A stretch of 64,000 bases of DNA from Enoplosus armatus (GCF_043641665.1 NC_092184.1:1476501-1540500); one strand, 5' to 3'. Counted from the stretch's first letter, positions 48,159 to 60,300 are shown. Made by a program: numbers and translations. The notes: a model not told the origin generated them from the sequence alone.

Positions 48159-49649
48159 ATGATCAGACAGGTTGGAAACAGAACCAACAGCTGATCTAAA
48201 CCACTTCATTTGGAAGCGAAACTGAAAGTGAGCACATCCGAAATGTTTGCTAATAATCTCTCATTGTACAGGAAAACTGTGCGCACAACTACGGTAAGTA
48301 CAGTGGGTCAAAGTTGAAGAGGAAGCGGGAGGAGAGCCATACCAATCTCTCAGCATACTCAGTATGTATTTAGTTTGTCAGATGAATTTGTGGGTATAAA
48401 ACAGGGAAATAGTAGACAAGGAAAATATTGTTCACCTGGTCAACGGGCAGCATTCATGAGCCATGATCAAATCACTGTTTTATGCTTGTTAAGTGTCTGA
48501 CAGCAGAGACAGAGACATATGTACATTAGAGCACTTGAATAGTGAGTATTAAAACACAGCGTAGGTGATCACCCTAACCCCCCACCCCCCCAGCTGTGAA
48601 GCACACTTTTTTTTTTTTTTTTTTTTTTTGCCTCTTTTGCCAACCAAAAGAGGAGGAGGAGGAGGCCGAGATGTAGCTGTTTGCCTGTTGTTTATTCCTT
48701 TCAGTGTGGACATACGTGTTTTTGTTGAAGCTCTGTTATTGTTTGTATTGTAAGTGAAACAGGGTTACGCTTCGGCAACAAAAGCCGGTACAACCAGAAC
48801 ATGGCTGACATAGCGAAGACTGTACGACACAGACGGAAAAGTAAACAACTGCAGAATAAAGAATAAAACAGCATGACCCAGTGTTATCATAACTGATAGG
48901 AATCATTACCTACAAAAGTAAGAAACCTCCTTCGGGCAATGGATTTCACGTCAGGTCCGCTTCAGGGCAGAGTGTTGGATGAACCGACAGACCTCCAAAC
49001 GCGCTGACCCCGCCGCTCGAGGGTCAAAAACCCCGTGTTGACTTTTAACCTCCAGTCATGTGGCTCTATTCTTCCTCTGTCACAAGCAAAAAGAAGCACT
49101 CAGCGACTCCTTGGTTAATATGTGAACTATTCTGAGGTCACACAGTGATGGGGTAATGTGTCAGATGTTAATGAATGAGGGTTGGTGTGAAAATGAAAAC
49201 CAGTGCCACATATTTCCAACCATGTCGTGCAGCCAAATCTCAGTCCAAACCCGCAGAAGTTTATTTGAAATTCCAGTGGAGGTGCCAAACGTTTCCAAAG
49301 TCACCAAATGCCAGACTGAACTTTTAGGAAAAATGTGTATGAAATGAATCACAAAAACATCCCCCAATATTACCGTTAAATTTCTCTCAACGAGGGATTA
49401 AGATGTGGTATTCTCTGACATGACTGATGACGGTAACTTCAGAAAAAAACGCGAATAAAGCAGACCGTGCGCGTATGTGCACGCTTGTACACACAGATGC
49501 ACCGCGTTATCAGCAAACCCAATTTCTCGCAGCAGCTGCGGGACACCAACCAGCAACAAGCAGCTCTTTGAATGAACTGTGACAAGGTGTTGTTCTTTCC
49601 TCCCCCACCCCCCCCACCCCCTCCCCCTTCCCTCTGTCTTCTGTCTTCC

Positions 49650-49949
49650 GGGAACACTAATAGGCTCCATGCAGAGTAATGTGACCAATTGAATCATCCT
49701 CGCCCCGGAGCTGGAAGCTGCAGATCGGAGGAGCAGAGAGCACCGCGCTCAGTCCGGCTCCCACACTGAGAAAACCTCTCTGGGGTGATACTATCGGACT
49801 CCTCTGTGATTTTGTACACCCTGTCCTCCGAGGAACTAGCGCCACTCTTTCCATCTGCCTCGGCCCCTTTGCCCACTTGAGCAGACCACAGGCCAGTTCT
49901 TAGGTGAACAGGTCGGAGGGCCCCCGTTCAGCCCTGACTGCAGCACTAG
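49650..49949 (+). other. Putative non-coding first exon of kcnj13
   Basis: A GC-richer block ends at CAGCACTAG|GTGAGTAC, a near-consensus donor, 4.7 kb upstream of the acceptor before the kcnj13 start codon. Pyrimidine/C-rich DNA (49590-49640) and a CCAAT word (49684) lie just before it. KCNJ13 genes commonly have an untranslated 5' exon. The link is inference, and the exon start is unknown. Confidence 0.35.
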
Positions 49950-50943
49950 GTGAGTACAAACTCCGGCATGTGATGCTGGACAAGAGCTAAGGCCCTGATA
50001 CCAGGACAATGAGTGAGTGATCAACTGTGATCTGATCAGTGTTGGTGATCTGTTAAGGAGAACTAAGACGATAGTAACTTGTTGAATCCATAATGCAAAG
50101 CAGGATTTGTCAGATAATATCAATTATGTGCACTTTATAGATTTGGTAATTACAATAATGTTGCTAAAACCATTTCCACGGCCCAGAGGTGGTAAACTGA
50201 CTGTGGGTAGTCCAGGTTATAGATAACAACACAAGGACATCTGAAAGTCAAGACAACAACCATGTTCCTTTTTGTCACTGGATGGTCAAGCAGATTAGCG
50301 CACCTATTCCACACATTTATGTTGCGTGATGCAGTGGCGTTAACCCGGGGAATAGCAGCAGTGAACAGCTGCAGGCTGAATGTTACATAAACCCCTCTGC
50401 ACCCCTCAGACATTTCCACTAACTTGCACTCTTAACTTGGACGTTAGCATGGATAGCTCAGAGATGGGAAAATGGCTGACTAGGCACCGTCACGCGTCGC
50501 CATCATTTCTAAGAGATGACTATAGTAAGTCTAGATATTCCACCGGCCTCGGGGGGGGGCTTCACGCTTCTCGGATCAGTTACACAAAGTGTTGTTTGTT
50601 TGCATAGTCATACATTTGAACAACTCACGGGGAGGAAAAAGGCTGTTAACCTCCATGCGATGATGCTTTAAGTTAAAGTCGTGGCTTGAAAAAAAAAAAA
50701 CAGTTTGCTTGAAATAAAAACGGTGTTCACGGTTCAAAAAATATGTGAAAGTAAACAAAGACATAGTAAAGGAGCGTGTGACAGTTGTCTGCTTGTGGTG
50801 GTTTAAGTTACATTGAATGGCAAAAAGCAAACACTTTAAATTGACATATCTGCCAAGTTACATTCTATGAGGATTGTGGAATGAAATGTATTTGAATTGA
50901 AATTTGATCAATTCGATGAACTTGATTGGCATTTTATTCGAAA

Positions 50944-51151
50944 CAGTGCTGCTCTGATAATCAGCTGGTCCGTGCTGCTGTCCACCGCCTACCATACATC
51001 ATTCACGAATACCCAACATCAACAGCCGTCGTTCACAGCAAGCCATTTCTGATTCTGATTTTTGGAGCGGGGCAGAAGCGACGAGAAAAGCTGCGCTAAA
51101 CGGTAAATGGCGTTGGCGGTGGAGAATGGGTTGATTATCAGAGCAACACTG
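50944..51151. mobile_element. Short MITE with CAGTGYTGCTCTGATAATCA ends
   Basis: CAGTGCTGCTCTGATAATCA at 50944 is the inverse of TGATTATCAGAGCAACACTG ending at 51151, with one mismatch. About 208 bp, no coding capacity. Starting with CAG is hAT-like, but no matching 8-bp flanks are seen. Confidence 0.6.
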
Positions 51152-51159
51152 CGTCAGAC

Positions 51160-53000
51160 GAAATGGCGATCAGGTTTATCAAATCAACTGACGACGTGTC
51201 ACTCTATTTTTCACTTCACATACATTTAATCTAGGAGCTGTAATGGTATATATATATCACAATGCAGTAACTTTTCTGCAACCAGACTGTACTTCATGCT
51301 CTGTATTTATAATTTCACTCCCCTCCTCCATGTTTTCTTGTCACTCTCTTCTCCTGCGGCGGTTGGTAAACCGGCTCAGAGGTGCATAACCGCAGTCCTG
51401 TTTCCCAAATCACGTTCCCTTGCGAGGCAGCCGGATTCACGAGATTCACGCGAATCGCCCCGAGTATATAGCAATGCAAGACACGAGCTCCTGCGGTGGA
51501 AACAGTATTGCCAGATCTCTACCGCAGGACGCATATGTATACCGTCACATCGCCCAACCCAACATTTCGTTACTTCCGTTAAGTTTTGTCAGTCCCACCC
51601 TGGAGGCCACTTCCCTTAAATGATAAATGGCGATTTTGTGTCATGAATGATGAATGTCAAGGCAAGGAAAATGATGAGACATAGCTCTCAGCTTTCAATT
51701 AATCAAATCACTTGATGATATCACTCCATTTTGCCCATTCACATGCATTTTCATCACCTTTCATCATAGCGTTCATCAAGTTTTTATCTAAAGCTGTAAG
51801 TTATATTTGGAACATAATTCTAAATATATCGTTTTTTCCTCTTGCTAAAATGTTCTGCAGAACATTCACTGGCGATACATTTCATTTGTTCATCCACCGC
51901 ATTCTCTGATTGATCAAGGTTTATGGAAAGAAAGCGGTCCTGGTTGAATGCTGAAAAGGTCTTGAGAGGCAGAAGATGTGCTTGCTTTTTAACCAAAACC
52001 GCCATCCCATTTATGCTAAGCTAACTAAGCTAACCATGTCCTGACTCGTACGTTTTAATGTGCTTATGCTCTAATGGCCGGCGCGGAGGCCGACTGATCC
52101 AGTGACAGCTCTGACAGACTGAGACCCAGCACAATGAAGCCTCAGCCAGCACATGGCTCTCATGTGACGGCCTTGCTGACTGCCATCATGCTGCTGTTTC
52201 CACCAGCCTCAGCACAAAGGCAAAACCAAAACCAACTACACATTCACCCGACACGCTCCTCATTGCTCACTTCGGCTTACGACCCGGATACGTCCTCGGT
52301 TTTTCAGCGTTTGCATCACAGATTAATGGAGAGAATGGTCTGATGTTGATTAGGCTGTCTTTATTTAATGACACCGACTGAATCTTTTTTATTTCTTAGT
52401 TAAGACCCAAACCAAGTAACATTTTCATTTGTGTTTTCAAACTTTAAACCGGTTGAAATGTGCTTTGGAATATATGTCGTTCGTGCACTTTCCAGACAAT
52501 GCTACTGTATGATATTGGAACATCATTTCAGAATTTTAACAATCCCTCCTCATGCCCTCACATTGGATACATGGTTTTGTTCGAATGTTAAATCTCCCAA
52601 CCTTTGCTTTATACGGCTTAAAGCTATGCAAACTCCACAGCAATTGCATCCAAAGAAGTTGCAAGTGCACAATAAATGCATGCGCAAAACGATGGCAAAT
52701 GTATATTGTAATTGGTGAACAAGACGAGTGCAGAGCCATGCAGTGCAGTAAGTTTAAAGCTCCCTGCAGATGAAAGACGCATTCCTACTCTGCATGTCGC
52801 TGTGTTCCTCAGACAGATTCCCAGCTGGGACCTGCTCTAATCTCCTGGCAACAATATTGACATAGAAATAGAAACTCTGACGAGGACAGGACTCTAGCTG
52901 TCTGCCTGTCAGGGCTGGCTTCACATACATCTGGTGCTTAGAGTTCCTCCACACACATATGTCCTGTTTAAATTAGATGCGTGGCGATTCTGTGGATACA
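51160..53000. other. No gene seen
   Basis: If the 49949 donor is real this is kcnj13 intron 1. 51380-51610 is CpG-containing and could be a repeat; otherwise AT-rich sequence without supported features. Confidence 0.4.
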
Positions 53001-53008
53001 GCTCAACC

Positions 53009-54330
53009 TTTAAAGGAACAGTTCGATGTTTTGGGAAAGAGGAGTTCCTTTACTGTTTTACACAGACTTGAATGAAAAGATGGACATCAGGTCTCTCTGT
53101 CTGCGCAGGGCTTGTTCAGCATAGCTTAGCTCAAAGGAAATGCTAACCTAGATCCATCAAACATGCCCGAAAGTCTGAATGTTTTGAAGTGAGGCTGAAG
53201 GTGTAAAGTTGGTCCTTTCGGAGCCACTACGGGAATGGCCAATTTGTTCACTGCAATCTGACAGTTTTATCCCTTTGGGATCAAGAATGCAGAGGTGTGG
53301 GCTCAAGTCACATGACTTGGACTCAATTCAGAAGTCATTCACCTGATGACTGAGGACTTTAACTCGACTTTGACTCGGACTTAAGCCTTTTGACATGCAA
53401 CGACTTGATATCCTCCCCAGGTCGGGACAAATTGTGCAGTGAATCAGCTCTTCATTTTCCTGACAATTACACTTTGAATCAATCCTGACAGCAGCCAATC
53501 ACAGCGGGCGAGCAGGAGGAGATGTGTGTTTGTAAGTGCAGAGGAGACGGCATATGATACCTCAGATTATCACACACACAGATGCAAAGACTCTGCTGTG
53601 GTGAATCAGATGGCAACATGCAGCTGAAAAGAGACACGGGATTGTGTTTGTGTCACAGGAATAATATCTGGTCATTTTGCAGTTAAATGTTCTAAACGTT
53701 CTTTGAAAGTAATAAATACACATTTAAACAGCATCTGTTATTTCCATGAACTCACTTTAGTTTAGTTACTGTTGGTCACATTCAAAATGACACTGAAATT
53801 GTTCAGGACCGAAAGTTTGGGACTTGGATTTGACATGGGACCTGCTTGGGCTTGACTTCATAGCCGAGACCTGACACTTACTATGGCTTTTTCCCCACCT
53901 CTGCGAGAATGTGCTCAGCATTTCACGGCAATCCTGGTTTCAAAGGAAAGCCGGTGTGTCAAAAATGGAAAGGGTCCATCCTTTGAGTAGCGTGTATGCG
54001 TTCATGTAATCAGCATTCTAACATGCTCACCGTGGCAAGGCTAACGTGCTGGTAAAGTTTATCACGTTCACTGTCTTAGTTCAGCGTGTTAGCGTGCTAA
54101 CATTTGATAATCAGTATTAAACTCAAAGTACCAGCTGAGGCTAATGCTAATGTCATTAGTTTTGCAGGTATTTGGTCATTGACGTAAAAATATTTCACAT
54201 GGTGGCGCTAGATGATAAGTCAGGGGGTCACCAAAGTTAGTTTGTAGCTGTATTCTCTGGGGACCATGAATGTCTGTGCAAATAAAATAACAGTTATTGA
54301 TATTTCAGTCTGGACTAAAGTGAGATAAAG
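53009..54330. repeat. Teleost interspersed repeat (GCTAAC-rich, TTTCATGGCAATCC type), interrupted
   Basis: Begins AAAGGAACAGTTCGATGTTT and includes AGCATAGCTTAGCTCAAAGG, GTTAGCGTGCTAACA, CCAGCTGAGGCTAATG and GAATGTCTGTGCAAATAAAA with ATTTCAGTCTGGACTAAAGT. A related copy is at 59820-60300. The hAT-like element at 53290-53903 is nested inside it. Confidence 0.6.
53290..53903. mobile_element. hAT-like non-autonomous element with target duplication
   Basis: The left end CAGAGGTGTGGGCTCAAGTC and the right end TTTTTCCCCACCTCTG are inverse over about 11 bases. The flanks are CAAGAATG (53282-53289) and CGAGAATG (53904-53911), an 8-bp direct repeat with one mismatch, the length hAT transposons make. 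The interior has many GACTTGGACT-type words. It interrupts another repeat, so it is the younger insertion. Confidence 0.75.
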
Positions 54331-54605
54331 AAGGCTGATTTGCATGTTGTTTATTCATACGGGTAGTGACAAAAGTGTAAAACCAAGCCAATGTAGCTGT
54401 AGCAGATTAAGCATTTAACTGACTCCAGTTACTACTTTCATCATCTGAAAAGTCCTGCTAGGTTTGAGCTCTGAGCTCCCTAACTCTGAGCTAACATTCT
54501 AAGAACATACAACATCATCATCAACATACAACATAAATCAGACAGCTTTGGTCTTCCCACCGCCTTATGAAATATCCATGGGTGTCTTTTGTCATTTTGT
54601 TTTAG

Positions 54606-54651
54606 GATCATCCTCACCTTGATTTATCCGGCTTGAGATCCACCTACAACC
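54606..54651 (+). other. kcnj13: kcnj13 5' UTR segment of the first coding exon
   Basis: A strong acceptor (TCATTTTGTTTTAG) ends at 54605, and 46 bases of leader precede the ATG. This shows that at least one untranslated exon lies upstream. Confidence 0.6.
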
Positions 54652-55168
54652 ATGACAACCAAATCCAATAGTGGTGTTCTGGGTGGTAAGGCTTCCTCCT
54701 CTCCTCTCTTGTCCTCTCCACCCCGTCAGCGGCTGGTCACCAAAGACGGACACTGCGCCCTTCGCCCCCCTCTGTGCCCTTCAGGCTCGTGGCGCGGGGC
54801 CTCGGGCAGAGCCTGGCTGCTGGCCCTGCAGGACCTGTGGGGACTGTTGGTGGGTCTTCGCTGGAGATGGGTCCTGCTGGCTTTCTGTGCCTCCTTCCTG
54901 GCCCACTGGCTGCTGTTTGCCTGCCTGTGGTACTTGCTGGCCCACCTCAACGGAGACCTGGCAGTGCAGGATCATGATTCCCCCCCACAGGGGCATGTGG
55001 TTTGTGTGAAGCACATTACCAGCTTCACTGCTGCCTTTTCCTTCTCCCTGGAGACACAGCTGACTATCGGCTATGGCACCATGTTCCCCAGTGGGGACTG
55101 CCCCAGTGCCATAGCGCTGCTGGCTGTGCAGATGCTGCTGGGGCTCATGCTAGAAGCATTCATCACAG
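54652..55168 (+). CDS. kcnj13: Inward-rectifier K+ channel Kir7.1, first coding exon
   Basis: ATG at 54652 (ACAACCATGACA context). The variable N-terminus is followed by [15 protein letters not shown], the conserved pre-membrane segment. Residues ~65-90 form M1 ([20 protein letters not shown], then CLWYLL). The pore region has [20 protein letters not shown], the [14 protein letters not shown] filter and M2 ([20 protein letters not shown]). Methionine right after GYGT, where most Kir channels have arginine, is the Kir7.1 signature linked to low unitary conductance. The exon ends ATCACAG|GTACAG, splitting a glycine codon where human KCNJ13 is split. The channel conducts K+ in the plasma membrane of transporting epithelia. 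In zebrafish, kcnj13 mutations alter pigment stripes (jaguar/obelix). Confidence 0.96.
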
Positions 55169-56899
55169 GTACAGCTCCCCTATTCCTTAAGCCTTCTCAT
55201 CACAAACATCATTAAATCTGACGTCACAATCTCAGTTATAAGTTTAATGGACACAATGGGAACCAAACTGGAGCCGAAACTGAAGCTAATTGCCATATTG
55301 GCCAAAAGTTAAGAAGTTTTTTCAGGACATTACATTTGAAAAGTGTTATATATATATCCAGACATTTACATATTCACAACAGCAGGTGTTTGAGTGTTGT
55401 GTCCAAGTCCATTTCCCCATCGATTCGATCTTAGCTCAAACCCCAACCAGTTGTCTTCTGTGATGCTTAACCTCAACCAAACCCTCCCTTACCTTAATTC
55501 CATTCCATTCCATTTGCATTATGGGTTGTTTCTAGCCTTCATGTTTAAGCCCTAAACAAGTTTAATGAAAGGTTCAAAGGTTTATGAAGCACTGAACCAC
55601 TATGAGGCAATTGCGCTGAAAATAATTGACTGTGTCAAAGCTTTTGATGCAGACAAAATGTGACATCTGCTGGGCGACCCTTGGTATTGCATTTACACAG
55701 AAGGATCCAATTCAAGACTGTGGTGACACAGTGAGTTATTATAAAAGTGGTCATTTTTGCACTTTGTTCGGTAAAGGATGTATTATAAAAATGGACCACT
55801 TCTACAGTCTGCAGCTCTGCTAATAAACAGTGTTGTAGATCTTCCCTTATTCCAAACATTATGAAGCCTCTCTGATACTATATTGATGACCAGTCTTAGT
55901 ATGACCTCATTGTTTCTACAATCCAGGCTGCAGCTTTGGTAATGAAAACGCTATTTCGGGACTGTGCAGTTATCTGATAATACGCATACAGTCTGTCATC
56001 AGAACAGTGGTGGAAAGAAGCTAAATTCATTAACTCAAGTACTGTACTTTTTTTTTTAATTTTGAGGTACTTGTACTTTACAGATTAAAATTCTAATATT
56101 AAAAAAAATAATAATGACGCACTGTTAAACCAGTAGTTCCCCAGCTTTGGGCTCGCGGCCTCTTACACAAAAGCTGTGTGTAGCCCTTTGCCACATTTCA
56201 CATGTCTATGAGTTGTTGTTGCTGCTCTATCTATAATGTATCAATCATGGAAGACATATTTTCTGAGGAACAAGTACTTTTACTTTTGGTACTTTAAATA
56301 TATTAATACAGATAAAAGTTCTGTGCTTATGACTACGTATTTTGTGGTATTGACACCTTTACTTAAGTAAAGGTCTTTCTTATTGTAGTTGGATGACTTT
56401 AAGGTCTAACAATTTACTTAAGCTTTTTTTTTTTATCACCTGCACCTGTCATATACTGTACACAGACAAGTATGATACCAGAGAAGCTGTAAAATGTAGA
56501 GGAAAAAACGTTTAAAAACAATAATTTAATGTATGGTAAAAACATGTTTAATACCTGTGTTAAGTAACAGATAACCTATGTATAAACAAGTTTAATGCGT
56601 CATCAACCACATTGTAAACGTCAAATAATGGCATCCAAACACAGGTCCAACACTGACCCATATGGACCTGCAGGAACATGTTGGATGGGGGCACAAATCA
56701 GACAGCAAATTAAAATCAAAGACGAATCAAACAACATAGACAGACCCATAATTGGACTTCTGTGCTTCTTTATCTCTCTCTGCTATTGTCATTCTGATTC
56801 CTTTTACTGCAATTTACTGCAAAGCAGCGTGAGAGAAACATTTTACAAGATCAAAACATCATCATCATCATCATCATATCTCATTGTCTTAACCTTCAG
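55169..56899 (+). other. kcnj13 intron between coding exons
   Basis: 1.73 kb with donor GTACAG and acceptor AACCTTCAG. It contains fragments of a common AGTGGTGGAAAGAAG / CAAGTACTGTACTT repeat at about 56007-56070 and 56270-56385, related to 19478-20087, and an (ATC)n tract near 56858-56878. Confidence 0.75.
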
Positions 56900-57474
56900 G
56901 TGCATTTGTAGCCAAGATTGCACGTCCCCAGAAGCGAGCTGGAGCCATCCAGTTCAGCCCCCAGGCAGTGGTGGGCCAGCACCAGGGCCAGACGTGCCTC
57001 ATGCTCCGAGCCACCAACCTGCTGCAGCGACCTCTGGTGGACGTAAAGGTGAGTGCTGTGCTCTACGAGGAGCACGAAGGCCAGGCCCTGCACCAGACAT
57101 CTCTGGACTTCCACTTGGATCATCTGGGCCAGCAGCCCTGTCCCTTCTTCATCTTTCCACTCACCTTTTACCACCCCCTGGACCGCCGGAGCCCCCTCTA
57201 CCCTGCCCTGTGTGAGGGCATGTCCAACCACTTTGAGTTGGTGGTCTTCCTGTCAGCCTTGCAGGAGGGAACTGGCGACTCCTGCCAGAAGAGGACCTCC
57301 TACCTGCGCCAAGAAATCCAGTTTGACCGTCGCTTTGTTCCCGCCTTAGGGCTGGATGCTCGGGGGAGATACATGGTGAGCACCCAGCACTTTGACACGG
57401 CCCACTCAAAGGAGCCTTTGAACAAGGACTGTGTGGTGCAGATCAACGGTGATGGCAGTGACAGGATGGAGTAA
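56900..57474 (+). CDS. kcnj13: Inward-rectifier K+ channel Kir7.1, second coding exon (cytoplasmic domain)
   Basis: Joins exon 1 as G|GT, giving ITGAFVAKIARPQKRA, the post-M2 slide into the cytoplasmic domain with basic residues that contact PIP2 in Kir channels. Further family blocks are QTCLMLRATNL, VSAVLYEEHEGQALHQTSLD, CPFFIFPLTFYHPLD, HFELVVFLSALQEGTGDSCQ and KRTSYLRQEIQFDRRF, all close to human KCNJ13. Stop TAA at 57472-57474. Total 1092 bases, 363 residues, against 360 in human. There are no frameshifts, and splice sites and filter are intact, so the gene looks functional. Confidence 0.96.
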
Positions 57475-57959
57475 GGATGCTGAAGGGTAGGTCTCATAGG
57501 GACAGTGGGAGTTTCTGAGGGATAACTGAGGAGGGTAACAATGGGGCAGATATTTTTGTCAGGGGGGTTCTTGATTTAATTTGGCATATCTGAATTTATG
57601 TTTAAACATTTTTAATTGAAATGTATATCAGACATGGATGCTGCTGCAGACGTCACTCAGCTCCTCCCTCCAATCACTTGGATTGTTGCACAAGGGACGC
57701 CTAGTGCAACAACCAGGGTATGATCCCCCCACTGGCTTCCCATCCATCAATATATCCAGTTGCGTTGGTTGGAGCGCCTGGCCAGCAGGGGGCGCCATCT
57801 CTGGGAATTGAGTGTGAACAAATACGGTCTATTGCAAGTTGGGTTTTATTTTTGGCGCTCTGGCCATCGGGTATGAAAACATTCAATAGTGGCTCAATGG
57901 CCACAGTTCTTCCTGTACCAGTTAATGCACTCAAATACTGACATCTTGTCAATAAGAGA

Positions 57960-57965
57960 AATAAA
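57960..57965 (+). promoter_or_regulatory. Candidate kcnj13 polyadenylation signal
   Basis: AATAAA 486 bases after the stop codon; another lies at 58379. Which is used cannot be told. Confidence 0.3.
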
Positions 57966-59270
57966 TAATCGACTTCCAAGCCACGAAATACGTCCAAGCA
58001 GGGCAAGAAACACAAGCACTGAGAAGATCAGGCAGATTGGAAACAAAACTCCACATTAGACAAACTTGAAAAACGGGTGTGTTGTAAACATCCATTATAG
58101 TTGACAGACCCACTGTCGGCTTCAGCTTTGGCCCACTACGCTGTGGTTTTGCACTCACAGCTTTCCTGTATACGATGTGGGCTTACTAGCCACATTATGG
58201 GTGTGCTCAGTTTTGGTAACTTAGCTGTAACTGTTGTTGTTTGTTCGCAACCGATGTTAGACTTAATTTCAGCAATGTTCTGAGATCTCAGCAGTTACTA
58301 CGCTGAGCACAATGTTGTCACACCTGGTAGAACTGATGGCCAGAGCCGCGATGATAAAACCGTTGTAATGAAGTTGCAATAAACCGCAGTTTTCTTTTAA
58401 ATCGAATCAAAATGACTTTTCGTGCGAGGTTCTGTAACTGGATTGCAGTATGATCAAGCTGTATTTGAAAATGTTCATTTGTGGCGGCACAATCAATTTC
58501 AAATTCAGTTCCACTTCAGCTCCAATAATCAAAATGTTATTATTAACACTGAATCAAATGAGTATGTGTAACGTGAAAGTGGACATTCACTGTGACGGAC
58601 CCGCGTAGAATTATCACCAACTTCCAGCTTTGTTTTGTCGAGGTTTTGCAGCACATCTGGCGTTTGGTTCAGTCTCTCCTCATCCACCTGGTTTCCGGCA
58701 GCGGCAGGCAGCTGTTTTCAACGGCGTAAACTTCATCTTAAAGCCCCACATGTATCGGAACGTTTCTGACTTTGTTGACAATAATCTGAAGGATGCTATG
58801 ATCGCATAAAAAGAAAATGTAGATTTATCTATGATTGAATGAAGATTGAAGTTTGCATGCGCCCGTCTCGGTCCCTGGGGGGAGTGTTTCAGAAAGTAGG
58901 TACCTGACTTTGAAATCATTCTGCCATCACAGTTTTGAACTTCAAATGCGTCTAATGGGATTTGTTGAAATTTAGTTTGATCAATTCACTTTCACAAACA
59001 ATTCACTTTCCATGCGAGTTAAGAACATGGGTTCAATTCCAAATTAAACCATGAACTGTGCACAATTTCAAACTCTGAACTACAAATTCAGATTCACCAC
59101 AGTCAGATCTAATAAACATCTGCCCATAGGTTGTCATGTAGTGCCGCAGACTAAATAAAGGGTAGGACCAACTATGATAGGAGTAATGATGAATGGAAGT
59201 GGCACCAGGCAGATGGAGTCGGGGGTAGTTATAAACTTCTATAGGCAGCACATTATGTCACACTTGAATG
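57966..59270. other. Downstream of kcnj13: no gene seen
   Basis: 58010-58060 resembles sequence at 48100-48180 (shared interspersed repeat). The remainder is AT-rich without supported features. Confidence 0.4.
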
Positions 59271-59274
59271 CTCC

Positions 59275-59560
59275 ACAAGGTGGCAGGTGGTGCAGTTGTC
59301 GGCAAAGAAGTTCTGGGTTTGAACCTGGCTGGGGCCTCTCTGTGTGGAGTTTGCCTGGTCCCCCCACCCCCCCCCCCCGTGCCTCCATGCTCCGATTTCC
59401 TCCCACCGTCCAAAGGCATGCAGGTTAGGTTAATCGGTGACTCTAAAATGCCTGAGGGTGTAACCGTGAGTGTGAATGGTTGTCTGTCTCTATGTGTCAG
59501 CTGGGATCGACTCCAGACCACCCCCAACCCCCCACCCTCTGAAGGATAAGCTCCACAGTT
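59275..59560 (+). mobile_element. tRNA-related SINE-like repeat
   Basis: GGTTTGAACCTGGCTGGGGC resembles a B-box. CTGTGTGGAGTTTGCCTGGT, TCCAAAGGCATGCAGGTTAG with GTTAATCGGTGACTCTAAAA, and GTGAATGGTTGTCTGTCT follow in the order of a very common teleost short repeat. An internal C-run has expanded. Confidence 0.7.
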
Positions 59561-59819
59561 CCGGTCACATTTAAAAGAACCATGACACCACACAGAATAC
59601 CATAGTGTTCTGCATCGTTGAACGTGTTGTTTGCACCCTCCGGGCGGCCACTGCTTTCACTCCATTTCACTTCACTGTGAAAAACATCTCATGGACACTT
59701 GAAACAGCAACATCATGTCTCCTTTCAGTGTAGTCAAGGTTATGGTGCTGCGTGGTAATGCAGTGCTATATGCTAATTCTCATAGCAAATAAAACCCAGT
59801 GTCTGCCTGAAAGACGAGA

Positions 59820-60300
59820 CCGCATTAAGTTATGCTAACATGCTCACGATGATGGCTGAATCCAAATGTCCACCCTTTGGGCTTAACAGCTGAGCCGCTC
59901 CAGTTGGGAGAAAATATAAATAAAAGAGGGTAAAGGTTGATGTGCACAATAAAACCTTCCTTATACTTTGATGATCTGAACATTTAAAATCCGGACGTTT
60001 GGATTCATGCCAGCGCTAACGTGCAGATTATGTTTAGTTTAGCGTGTTAGAATGCTAATTGCTAATTAGCACTGAACACAAAGTACAGCTGAGGCTGATG
60101 GGAGGGTCAATCGTTTCGTAGGTGTTTGGTCATAAACTGAACTTTTGGACAAAGTGAAATATCGAGGATCATCAGGTCACATCCTGAGGAGAACATTGAA
60201 TGTCCGTGCAGAATTTCATGGAAACCCATCAAAAATAATTGTTGAGACATTTCAGTGTGAGTGTGTGGACCAAAGCGATGGACCAACCGATCAAACAGAC
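59820..60300. repeat. Teleost interspersed repeat, second copy
   Basis: ATGCTAACATGCTCACGATG, GTTAGAATGCTAATTGCTAA, GTACAGCTGAGGCTGATGGG, GAATGTCCGTGCAGAATTTC with ATGGAAACCCATC. Same family and order as 53960-54330. Confidence 0.6.

Larger units (their letters stand above)
45880..49630. other. No gene seen; microsatellites
   Basis: AT-rich sequence, with AT/TATAA-rich stretches at 46740-46870, (AAAG)n at 47206-47234, G-runs at 47551-47567 and 47770-47788, T-runs at 47939-47953 and 48608-48630, and (TAG)n at 48129-48158. 47990-48180 shares ATCAGRCAGRTTGGAAACA with 58030-58050, so it is probably part of an interspersed repeat. Confidence 0.4.

Noticed and set aside
54671..55190. Several other frames across the first kcnj13 coding exon
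   Set aside because: The exon is GC-rich and leaves off-frame and antisense reading open; only the frame from 54652 matches Kir channels and the splice phase.
56595..57231. 206-residue plus-strand frame across the kcnj13 intron-exon border, and antisense frames
   Set aside because: It crosses the acceptor at 56899 and is out of frame with the channel.
59290..59360. tRNA-like B-box considered as a tRNA gene
   Set aside because: No complete cloverleaf is apparent, and the flanks match a common SINE-like repeat.
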